Shown: positions 52,074 to 59,679 of the stretch, piece by piece | Layout: every line of letters starts with the position of its first letter | Numbering within the stretch: the stretch's first letter is position 1 | NCBI RefSeq assembly: GCF_018271995.1 | Contig: NZ_JAGUCO010000019.1 | Location: 1-64,000, forward strand | DNA: 64,000 nt | Direction of reading: 5' to 3' | Source: Carboxylicivirga linearis | GTDB lineage: Bacteria; Bacteroidota; Bacteroidia; Bacteroidales; Marinilabiliaceae | The notes under the pieces: model-generated | Databases searched by the model: none | The model's input: only the letters and a program-made list of their open reading frames with translations | What the model was told of the DNA's origin: nothing | Made by a program: the position numbers and the translations under genes

Positions 52074-53867
52074 ATGGCAAAATATAAAAATCATGTTCTT
52101 GTGTGTGGTGGTACAGGATGCCGCGCCTCACAAGGAGAAGAGATTGTATACAATCTGAATCGTGTCATCGAGGAAAATGGCCTCGAACAGGAAGTTCAGG
52201 TGGTGAGAACAGGATGTTTCGGATTCTGCGAGAAAGGTCCTGTAGTAAAAATGGTTCCCGACAATACGTTTTACGTACAGGTTAGTCCTGATGATGCCGA
52301 GGAGATAGTGAAAGAGCACTTGGTAAAAGGTCGGCAGGTAGAAAGATTATTATACACCGATCCGGAAACGAAGAAACACGTATCGGAGTCGAAAAATATG
52401 GGTTTTTATAAAAAGCAGATTCGAATTGCATTACGAAACTGTGGTTTTATCAACCCCGAAAATATTGATGAATACATAGCTCGTGATGGATACGCATCGT
52501 TAGGTATGGCTATTACTGAGATGAAGCCTGAAGAGGTTATCAGAATCATTATTGATTCAGGATTACGTGGTCGTGGTGGAGGAGGATTCCCTACCGGCTT
52601 AAAGTGGGATATTACCCGAAAGGTAGAATCTGACCAGAAATATGTGGTTTGTAATGCTGATGAAGGTGATCCGGGTGCTTTTATGGACCGGTCTATTCTT
52701 GAAGGTGATCCTCATTCAGTTCTTGAAGCTATGGCTATCAATGGATATTGTACAGGTGCCAATCAAGGATTAATTTATATACGTGCCGAATACCCATTGG
52801 CAATTTCACGATTGAAGATTGCTATTCAGCAGGCTCGTGAATATGGTCTGCTAGGTAAAGATATATTTGGTACTGGGTTTGATTTTGATGTTGAGTTACG
52901 CTATGGAGCTGGTGCTTTTGTATGTGGTGAAGAAACATCATTGATACACTCGATGGAAGGTTTACGAGGCGAACCAACGGTTAAACCTCCATTCCCTTCG
53001 GAAAGTGGATACAAAGGAAAGCCTACCAATGTAAATAACGTGGAAACCTATGCCAATATTCCGGTTATTTTAATGAAAGGTGCCAAGTGGTTCAGCAGCA
53101 TTGGAACCGAAAAAAGTAAAGGAACTAAAGTATTTGCTTTAGCCGGTAAGGTTAATAATGTGGGACTGATTGAAGTACCTATGGGTACTACTCTTCGCGA
53201 AGTAATTTTTGATATTGGCGGAGGTATTAAAGACGGTAAAAAATTTAAAGCTGTTCAAACTGGTGGACCGTCAGGCGGATGTTTAACAGAAAAGCATCTG
53301 GATATTCCAATCGACTATGATAACCTGATTGCCAGCGGATCTATGATGGGGTCTGGTGGTATGATTGTAATGGATGAAGACGATTGTATGGTGTCTATGG
53401 CTAAGTTCTATCTCGATTTTACAGTGGAAGAGTCATGTGGTAAATGTGCTCCTTGTAGAATCGGTAACAAGCGTTTGTATGAAATGCTTCATAAGATAAC
53501 AGAAGGCAAAGGAACCGAAGAAGATTTAAGTAATTTGCGTAACCTGAGTAATGTAATTAAAGATACATCGCTTTGCGGTTTGGGGCAGACTTCTCCTAAT
53601 CCGGTTTTATCTACCATGGAAAATTTCTGGGATGAATACATGGCACACGTTAAAGAAGATAAGTGTCCGGCCGGACAGTGTAAATCGTTGATGCAATACA
53701 TAATCAGCGAAGAAAAATGTGTGGGCTGTACATTGTGTTCTCGTGTTTGTCCGGTTGATGCAATTACAGGTGATAAAAAAGCACCTCATGTTATCAACCC
53801 TACAACATGTATTAAATGTGGAGCGTGTTTTGAGAAATGTAAGTTTGGAGCTATTAGCATCCAATAA
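52074..53867 (+). CDS. hydB: HydB2: full-length NuoF-like flavoprotein subunit with extra Fe-S domains
   Basis: The 597-residue subunit has three parts. The N-terminal thioredoxin-like domain (about residues 1-95) carries CGGTGC and TGCFGFC. The NuoF core has the FMN motif GLRGRGGGGFPTGLKW, NADEGDPGAFMDRS, CGEETSLIHSMEG and the SCGKCAPCRIG cluster site. The C-terminal two-cluster ferredoxin domain reads CVGCTLCSRVCP and CIKCGACFEKCK. This is the layout of HydB from electron-bifurcating hydrogenases, which couple NADH and reduced ferredoxin to hydrogen formation. The contrast with HydB1 suggests that the two sets differ in mechanism. Confidence 0.94.
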   Translation: MAKYKNHVLVCGGTGCRASQGEEIVYNLNRVIEENGLEQEVQVVRTGCFGFCEKGPVVKMVPDNTFYVQVSPDDAEEIVKEHLVKGRQVERLLYTDPETKKHVSESKNMGFYKKQIRIALRNCGFINPENIDEYIARDGYASLGMAITEMKPEEVIRIIIDSGLRGRGGGGFPTGLKWDITRKVESDQKYVVCNADEGDPGAFMDRSILEGDPHSVLEAMAINGYCTGANQGLIYIRAEYPLAISRLKIAIQQAREYGLLGKDIFGTGFDFDVELRYGAGAFVCGEETSLIHSMEGLRGEPTVKPPFPSESGYKGKPTNVNNVETYANIPVILMKGAKWFSSIGTEKSKGTKVFALAGKVNNVGLIEVPMGTTLREVIFDIGGGIKDGKKFKAVQTGGPSGGCLTEKHLDIPIDYDNLIASGSMMGSGGMIVMDEDDCMVSMAKFYLDFTVEESCGKCAPCRIGNKRLYEMLHKITEGKGTEEDLSNLRNLSNVIKDTSLCGLGQTSPNPVLSTMENFWDEYMAHVKEDKCPAGQCKSLMQYIISEEKCVGCTLCSRVCPVDAITGDKKAPHVINPTTCIKCGACFEKCKFGAISIQ

Positions 53868-53903
53868 TTTACACAATTAGTTTTGAACAGAAAAAGATAA
53901 GAA

Positions 53904-55670
53904 ATGGATATCGTTCAATTAACCATAGATAATAAAAAGGTAGTTGTTGAGAAAGGCACTACCATCTTAGAAGCGGCAAAGACAATAGGGGTGGATGTGC
54001 CTACGCTTTGTCATATGAAGCTGGAAGACACCAATTTTGAGAATAAGCCCGGAGGATGTCGTGTGTGTGTTGTAGAGGTCGAAGGACGTCGTAATCTGGC
54101 TCCGGCATGTAAAACCGAATGTACCGAGGGTATGATGGTGAATACTCACTCGGTGAGAGTGGTAAATGCTCGTCGTACCGTAATGGAATTGATACTTTCT
54201 GATCACCCATTTGATTGTTTGGTATGCGCTAAGTCGGGTGATTGTGAATTGCAGAGTTTGGCTCAGAATTTGGGTATTCGTGAGATTAAATATACCGGTG
54301 CTAAAAGTACTTACAAAGGTGATGAGTCTCCTGCTATTATTCGCGACATGGATAAATGTATAATGTGTCGTCGTTGCGAAACAGCCTGTAATGAAGTGCA
54401 GACTGTAGGTGTGTTGTCAGCAATTAATCGAGGATTTGAATCGGTTGTGGCACCAGCCTTCGAGATGGATCTCGATCACTCAACTTGTACTTTCTGCGGT
54501 CAGTGTGTAGCAGTTTGTCCTACCGGTGCTTTAACCGAGCGCGATAGTTCATCGAAAGTGATGGACGCCATTGTAAATCCTAAGAAAAAAGTGATAGTTC
54601 AGACTGCGCCAGCTGTTAGAGCTGCTTTAGGTGAAGAGTTTGGAATGGAAGCTGGCACTTTGGTTACTGGTAAAATGGTTTCAGCATTGCGTAAGCTTGG
54701 GTTCGACTATGTGTTTGATACCGATTTTGCTGCCGATCTTACCATTATGGAAGAAGGTACTGAATTATTAGACCGTTTAAGTAAGCATCTGGCTGGAGAT
54801 AAAGAAGTGAAATTACCTATCCTTACATCATGCTGTCCGGGCTGGGTGAATTTCTTCGAGCACCAGTTCCCTGAAATGATTGATATACCTTCAACGGCTA
54901 AATCACCTCAACAGATGTTTGGTGCTATTGCTAAAACGTATTTTGCTGATCAGTTAAAGGAAAAACGTGAAGATGTAGTGGTGGTTTCGGTAATGCCGTG
55001 TCTGGCTAAGAAATATGAGTGTTCGCGCGATGAGTTTGCTGTTGATGGCGATCCGGATGTGAATATTTCTATCTCAACAAGAGAGTTGGCACAAATGATT
55101 CGCAATGCCAACCTTAATTTTGAGGCCTTAGAAGAAGATGATTTTGACAATCCACTGGGTGAATCAACCGGCGCTGCGGTTATTTTTGGTACAACGGGTG
55201 GTGTGATCGAAGCTGCTGTTCGTACTGCCTATGAGGTGCATACTAAAAAGCCATTGGAACGCCTTGATTTTGAAGAGTTGCGCGGTATGGAAGGTATTCG
55301 TTCTGCAACGATTGATTTTGATGGTCTTCCAATCAATATTGGAATAGCACATGGTTTGGGTAATGCTCGCAAACTGCTTGAAGACATCAAGGCAGGTAAA
55401 TCACAATTTCATGCTATTGAAATAATGGCTTGCCCAGGTGGATGTATTGGTGGTGGTGGTCAGCCATATCATCACGGTAATATGGAAATTCTGAAAAAAC
55501 GTCAGAAAGCTATTTATGAAGAGGATAAAGGAAAGACCTTGCGTAAGTCACATGAGAATCCGTTTATACAAAAATTGTATGCTGAGTTCTTAGGTGAGCC
55601 TTGTGGACATAAATCGCATGAGTTACTGCATACGCATTATTACGATAAAAAAAAGAAGGTTGAAATCTGA
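53904..55670 (+). CDS. hydA: HydA2: [FeFe] hydrogenase catalytic subunit, group A, canonical
   Basis: The 588-residue protein has the same domain order as HydA1: [2Fe-2S], His-Cys3 site (HPFDCLVCAKSGDC), two-cluster ferredoxin domain and H-cluster domain. All H-cluster motifs are canonical: TSCCPGW (Cys310, Cys311), MPCLAKKYE (Cys366) and MACPGGCIGGGGQP (Cys510, Cys514). A catalytic, probably bifurcating enzyme with HydB2 and HydC2 is the best reading. The maturases HydE, HydF and HydG are not in the window. Confidence 0.95.
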   Translation: MDIVQLTIDNKKVVVEKGTTILEAAKTIGVDVPTLCHMKLEDTNFENKPGGCRVCVVEVEGRRNLAPACKTECTEGMMVNTHSVRVVNARRTVMELILSDHPFDCLVCAKSGDCELQSLAQNLGIREIKYTGAKSTYKGDESPAIIRDMDKCIMCRRCETACNEVQTVGVLSAINRGFESVVAPAFEMDLDHSTCTFCGQCVAVCPTGALTERDSSSKVMDAIVNPKKKVIVQTAPAVRAALGEEFGMEAGTLVTGKMVSALRKLGFDYVFDTDFAADLTIMEEGTELLDRLSKHLAGDKEVKLPILTSCCPGWVNFFEHQFPEMIDIPSTAKSPQQMFGAIAKTYFADQLKEKREDVVVVSVMPCLAKKYECSRDEFAVDGDPDVNISISTRELAQMIRNANLNFEALEEDDFDNPLGESTGAAVIFGTTGGVIEAAVRTAYEVHTKKPLERLDFEELRGMEGIRSATIDFDGLPINIGIAHGLGNARKLLEDIKAGKSQFHAIEIMACPGGCIGGGGQPYHHGNMEILKKRQKAIYEEDKGKTLRKSHENPFIQKLYAEFLGEPCGHKSHELLHTHYYDKKKKVEI

Positions 55671-55723
55671 TTAGTACAAAGTATTGAGTACGTAGTAATG
55701 AGTATATATTGCAAAGACAATTG

Positions 55724-55763
55724 TACTCACTACTGACTACTCACTACTGACTACTCACTACTA
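55724..55763. repeat. Tandem repeat of 14 bp between hydA2 and hydC2
   Basis: The unit TACTCACTACTGAC occurs twice and then 12 bp more with a last-base change (55724-55763). The preceding segment 55686-55705 is an imperfect inverted copy, so a hairpin of about 20 bp is possible between the two genes. Confidence 0.8.
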
Positions 55764-55774
55764 AAAAAACAAAA

Positions 55775-56251
55775 ATGGCAAATATAAAATTACCCGCTGC
55801 AAAAGTTGATGAACTAAAGGAAGTATGTAAAAAGTTCGATAATGATGGAGGAGAACTTATTAATGTACTTCATGCAGCACAGGAAATGTTTGGTTACCTG
55901 CCTGCCGAAGTTCAGGAATTGGTGGCTAATGAGCTGAACGTATCAGTAGCTCATGTTTATGGTGTGGTTACGTTCTATTCGTTCTTTTCGATGATACCTA
56001 AAGGAAAGCATCCTATTTCCATTTGTATGGGAACTGCTTGTTATGTGCGTGGTGCCGAAAAGGTATTGGATGAGTTTAAAAAACACCTGGATGTAAAAGT
56101 TGGTGAAACTACCGATGATGGTAAATTCTCGATCAGTTGCTTGCGTTGTGTTGGTGCCTGTGGATTGGCACCAGTGGTGACGGTTGGTGAGCGCGTTTAC
56201 GGACGTGTTGCTCCAGAGGATGTAAAAGGAATTATTGAAGAATACTTGTAA
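55775..56251 (+). CDS. hydC: HydC2: NuoE-like [2Fe-2S] subunit
   Basis: The 158-residue thioredoxin-like ferredoxin carries C-x4-C (CMGTAC) and C-x3-C (CVGAC) cluster sites and the HVYGVVTFYSFF segment. It is the third subunit of set 2. It is separated from hydA2 by 104 bp with a repeat hairpin, so its expression may differ from that of hydB2 and hydA2. A strong terminator follows at 56348-56379. Confidence 0.93.
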   Translation: MANIKLPAAKVDELKEVCKKFDNDGGELINVLHAAQEMFGYLPAEVQELVANELNVSVAHVYGVVTFYSFFSMIPKGKHPISICMGTACYVRGAEKVLDEFKKHLDVKVGETTDDGKFSISCLRCVGACGLAPVVTVGERVYGRVAPEDVKGIIEEYL

Positions 56252-56347
56252 TCGTTAGTTATTGGTCAGTAGTTTTGATTACACGATTACTAATGTTCCT
56301 ATTTGTCGATTATTAGATAAAATAAGACTGTTAAAAATAGAAGAGAA

Positions 56348-56379
56348 AAGCCGCTTTCTTACCTTGGGAGCGGTTTTTT
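56348..56379 (+). terminator. Rho-independent terminator of the hydrogenase locus
   Basis: An 8-bp stem with one G-U pair (56348-56355 with 56369-56376) is followed by a T run ending at 56379. Confidence 0.82.
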
Positions 56380-56439
56380 GTGTTTGGTAATGAATATATT
56401 AATGTAGTTATGCTCTAATTCTAATATTGTACGCAGATA

Positions 56440-56967
56440 TTAGTTAAAGGAGCCCTTAAAAGTCTTTGATTGATTATATATAGTAATTCCAAAAATATTC
56501 CATTTCAATAAGCCGTTAACATTAAATTCTATTTTGCCACTTGTATTGTTTTTATAAATTTCAGCAGATTTATATTTCCAATCAAAACCAGTTACAAATC
56601 CAGAGATTTCACTATATGAATCAATTGCTTTTATGTTATTTTGATCTCTACAAAAAGTAGCGAACATTTCTATATCAAGAGTTAGATGGTCTTCAAGTTT
56701 TAGTGACTTTGTTTCTACATTACAAATGGAGTCTCGTTCATAGATGAAAACAATTTGGTTCATGGATTTATCTGATATACTTGTAGATATGATTTTAAAA
56801 ATACCAACGATTATTAAAATAATTGAAAATATTTTACTTTGGGTATTAAAGAATTTCTTACCCTTGGTAATAAAACAAATTATCAAATAAAAAAAGTATA
56901 AAAGAATTATCAAATTGATACTTGACCAGATTAAATGTATCATGTTGTTTAGTGTTTTGACTTGCAT
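56440..56967 (-). CDS. Hypothetical membrane protein
   Basis: The 175-residue protein has two hydrophobic segments in the first 65 residues (about 9-31 and 40-62) and a soluble C-terminal part of about 110 residues, likely outside the cytoplasm. I recognise no domain. Its DNA is clearly more AT-rich than the hydrogenase genes before it. The start may be at 56967 or at the methionine 9 codons further in. It has no obvious partner and is separated by 134 bp from the GH28 gene upstream of it. Confidence 0.5.
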   Translation of the reverse strand: MQVKTLNNMIHLIWSSINLIILLYFFYLIICFITKGKKFFNTQSKIFSIILIIVGIFKIISTSISDKSMNQIVFIYERDSICNVETKSLKLEDHLTLDIEMFATFCRDQNNIKAIDSYSEISGFVTGFDWKYKSAEIYKNNTSGKIEFNVNGLLKWNIFGITIYNQSKTFKGSFN

Positions 56968-57101
56968 ATATTAGCATATATGAGAGAAGTTGGAGGTTCC
57001 TTTTTTCTGCATTATCATACTCTAATAATACTTAATGAGGCTACAACTTCTGCCATTTTTATAATCAAGACTGTTTTGGTTATAAAATTATAGTTTGAGT
57101 T

Positions 57102-58493
57102 TTATTGCTTTTTGACAATACTTTCTAATGCTTCTCCACTGATAATTACATTTTTGCAATTAAAATCTTTTACATTATTAATCTTAGATTTTAAATTTTC
57201 TTTTAGTACTAAAAAGTTCTCAAGAAAAACATCATGAATTGGTTGTTCATCCAATCCTTTAATGTTTAATGAATTATCGGTAGCATAATTGCAAATAAGG
57301 TTTTTTATAGTTATGTGATGATAATCAGCAGGGGAATTTCCCCCGGCATAACTATGATAATCATTGGTAAAATACAATGCTATACGAGTAGTATCAATGT
57401 AAACACCATCAATGAATATATTGCGAATATAACCACCCCGGTCTTTATTTGACTTAAACTGAATTGCTTTACCTCTTACATGCTTTAATGCAATATTTTC
57501 AACATAGATACTCTCAATTCCTCCAGACATTTCACTGCCAAATGCAATGCCGTGCAATACTTTTTCAGCAATGCAGTTTCGTACTACAATATTTTTTGAA
57601 GGGCGGTTTACTCTCCATGCATCATTGTCCCTTCCTGATTTTATTGCAATAGCATCATCTCCGGAGTTTATAAATACACAGTTCTCTATAAGAGCATCTT
57701 CGCATGAATCCATGTCAATTCCGTCATTGTTTATTTTTGAACTGTTTATGTTTATATTTCTGATTGTTATGTTTTTACAATATGTTGGGTGAACAACCCA
57801 AAATGGCACATTTTCAATTGTTATATCGCTAATTAGTATGTTTTGGCAATTAAAAAACTGAATAAAAGAAGGTCTTAAATAGTGCCCTTCACCAAATTCT
57901 CGCTCTTGTACAGGAATTTGTTCTTTACCCATTTTTCTGAGTGTGTTTTGTGCTTCTTTTTGTAAGGGCCTCCATGTAGCAATTCCACCTTCGGCATTTC
58001 CATTTAACGTTCCTTTTCCTGTAATAGCAATATCAATTTTATCTTTGGCATAGATATAGGGAGAATAATTATAAACTTCAACTCCTTCCCAACGAACTAA
58101 TTGTAGTGGCAGATAGTCTTTTGAATTTTGACTAAAAAGTAAGGTTGCTCCGTCCTCTAGATGAAGATTAATATGACTTTCCATTTTAATAGGGCCTTTA
58201 CAAAAGAAAACTCCTTTAGGAATAATGAGTTTGCCTCCAGCTCGGGAACTTAATACTTTTATTAAAGAGTCAATAATAGGCTTACAATCTGTTAGGCCAT
58301 CACTAACCGCATTATAATCTGCTAAATTAAAAGTTGTGCTTCCAATATTTGGTAATTTTATTCTATTAATGATTTTTAATTTGTTATTTTCAACTTGTTT
58401 GGTATTACTTTTTTCAAGTATTCCACAGTTGCTCATTAATAAAAGAAGAAAACCAATAGAAGTAACTAACTTAATTTTTGAAGCTAATTTCAT
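57102..58493 (-). CDS. Glycoside hydrolase family 28 (polygalacturonase-like) lipoprotein
   Basis: The 463-residue protein has a lipoprotein signal (LLLMSNC, Cys23) and a right-handed beta-helix. GH28 motifs are NNDGID, SGDDAIAIKSG (the paired catalytic aspartates), HGIAFGSE and a RGKAIQFK segment. It probably cleaves galacturonic acid or rhamnogalacturonan bonds in pectin-like polysaccharides. A Pectate_lyase_3-type N-terminal part (AGGKLIIPKGVFFCKG) fits the family. No SusC/SusD genes are beside it, so it is not part of a full polysaccharide utilisation locus in this window. Confidence 0.88.
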   Translation of the reverse strand: MKLASKIKLVTSIGFLLLLMSNCGILEKSNTKQVENNKLKIINRIKLPNIGSTTFNLADYNAVSDGLTDCKPIIDSLIKVLSSRAGGKLIIPKGVFFCKGPIKMESHINLHLEDGATLLFSQNSKDYLPLQLVRWEGVEVYNYSPYIYAKDKIDIAITGKGTLNGNAEGGIATWRPLQKEAQNTLRKMGKEQIPVQEREFGEGHYLRPSFIQFFNCQNILISDITIENVPFWVVHPTYCKNITIRNININSSKINNDGIDMDSCEDALIENCVFINSGDDAIAIKSGRDNDAWRVNRPSKNIVVRNCIAEKVLHGIAFGSEMSGGIESIYVENIALKHVRGKAIQFKSNKDRGGYIRNIFIDGVYIDTTRIALYFTNDYHSYAGGNSPADYHHITIKNLICNYATDNSLNIKGLDEQPIHDVFLENFLVLKENLKSKINNVKDFNCKNVIISGEALESIVKKQ

Positions 58494-58918
58494 TAGGAAA
58501 ATAATTTTATTTTGACGTCTTGCCTTTCTTTAAAAAAAGGTCTTGTTGATTTTATTATGAACTTCTAGTGTTTATTAAACTAAATACAATTCCAATAAAA
58601 TATTTACTCATATTAACTTCATTAAGATTGTTTCTTAATGGCTTCATTATCATTTCAAACTTGATATCTCATCTTAGTTTATTGCTCGATAAAATAAGTG
58701 GCAAGTATTGAGTGAAATATATGTTGTCATTTAACTGTGAAACAACTTTCTACCGCTGCTGTTAAAGGATTGTATTAAAAAGCAATCGGTTTTCTTTTCA
58801 ATAAAGTATTGGGTAATTAAACATATTGACTTTCTGGATGCAGCGCTACAGATTGTTTGGTTAAAGTCAGAGAATAATGGGTTATTTTCTCAGTTAGTTG
58901 CGAATAATGATAAAGATA
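58494..58918. other. Intergenic region without a recognisable gene
   Basis: These 425 bp are AT-rich. On the plus strand a frame without start codon is open from 58741 to the stop at 58924-58926 (61 codons), which may be chance or the end of a decayed gene. No RNA, repeat or promoter was identified. Confidence 0.5.
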
Positions 58919-59677
58919 CTAATTGAGTATCCTGTTAAATAAATCCATCACAGTACTTTTTCGCTGGCGAGAGACAGGAACGGAAGTGCCGTTATTCATT
59001 TTGAGGTAACCCCCGTCATTTTTCTCAAACGAGCGAATGTATTTCAAGTTAACCAGATGCGATTGATGAGTTCGCACAAATCCTTTATCACATAATAACT
59101 CGTCAAACTCTTTTAAGGTTTTTGAGATTAAAATGCTTTTTCCGTCAGTAAGATGAACATGGGTGTAATTGCTTTCACCAACACATCGCACTATTTCGTG
59201 CAATTCAACAAACAGAATACGTTCGGCGGTAGGTAACCCTATTTTAAGTTTTTCCGCTTCTTGTTGGCGGTTTTCGATCAATTGCTGGGGGGCTTGTTTG
59301 GATGTTGATTCCTGTAGGTTTCGGATAGCTCGTTGCACGGCTTGTTGAAGGTCAAGGATGTCAACCGGCTTCATTAAATAGTCGATCGCACAAAAGCGGA
59401 TGGCACGTATGGCATATTGATCAAAGGCGGTTACAAAAATAACCTGAAAGGTAATGGGAGAGAGGGCTTCTAGCATATCGAATCCGGTTCCTCCGGGCAT
59501 CTGAACATCAAGAAATACTAAATCGGGTTGCGTAGCTTTAATTTTAGCAATACCATCGGCCGCACTTTGTGCCGTATCGCATATTTCTACTTCGGGGCAG
59601 TAGTTCTGCAGTAAGTCTTGCAGATTAGCAATGTTGTTTTCTTCGTCGTCGATAATAAGGGCTCGTATGGTTTTCAT
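58919..59677 (-). CDS. LytTR-type response regulator
   Basis: The 252-residue protein has a receiver domain (residues about 4-120) with the phosphorylation aspartate in LVFLDVQMPGGTGFD and the KPVD lysine motif. A LytTR DNA-binding domain (about 150-250) contains VELHEIVRCVGESNYTHVHL and LVNLKYIRSF. It is encoded 2 nt after the sensor kinase at 59680-62559, its probable partner. A direct repeat with 21-bp spacing upstream of the kinase gene is a candidate binding site. Confidence 0.93.
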   Translation of the reverse strand: MKTIRALIIDDEENNIANLQDLLQNYCPEVEICDTAQSAADGIAKIKATQPDLVFLDVQMPGGTGFDMLEALSPITFQVIFVTAFDQYAIRAIRFCAIDYLMKPVDILDLQQAVQRAIRNLQESTSKQAPQQLIENRQQEAEKLKIGLPTAERILFVELHEIVRCVGESNYTHVHLTDGKSILISKTLKEFDELLCDKGFVRTHQSHLVNLKYIRSFEKNDGGYLKMNNGTSVPVSRQRKSTVMDLFNRILN

Positions 59678-59679
59678 TC

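Noticed and set aside
55671-55774. Insertion sequence remnant between hydA2 and hydC2
   Set aside because: The segment has short tandem and inverted repeats but no terminal repeats, duplication or transposase fragment.
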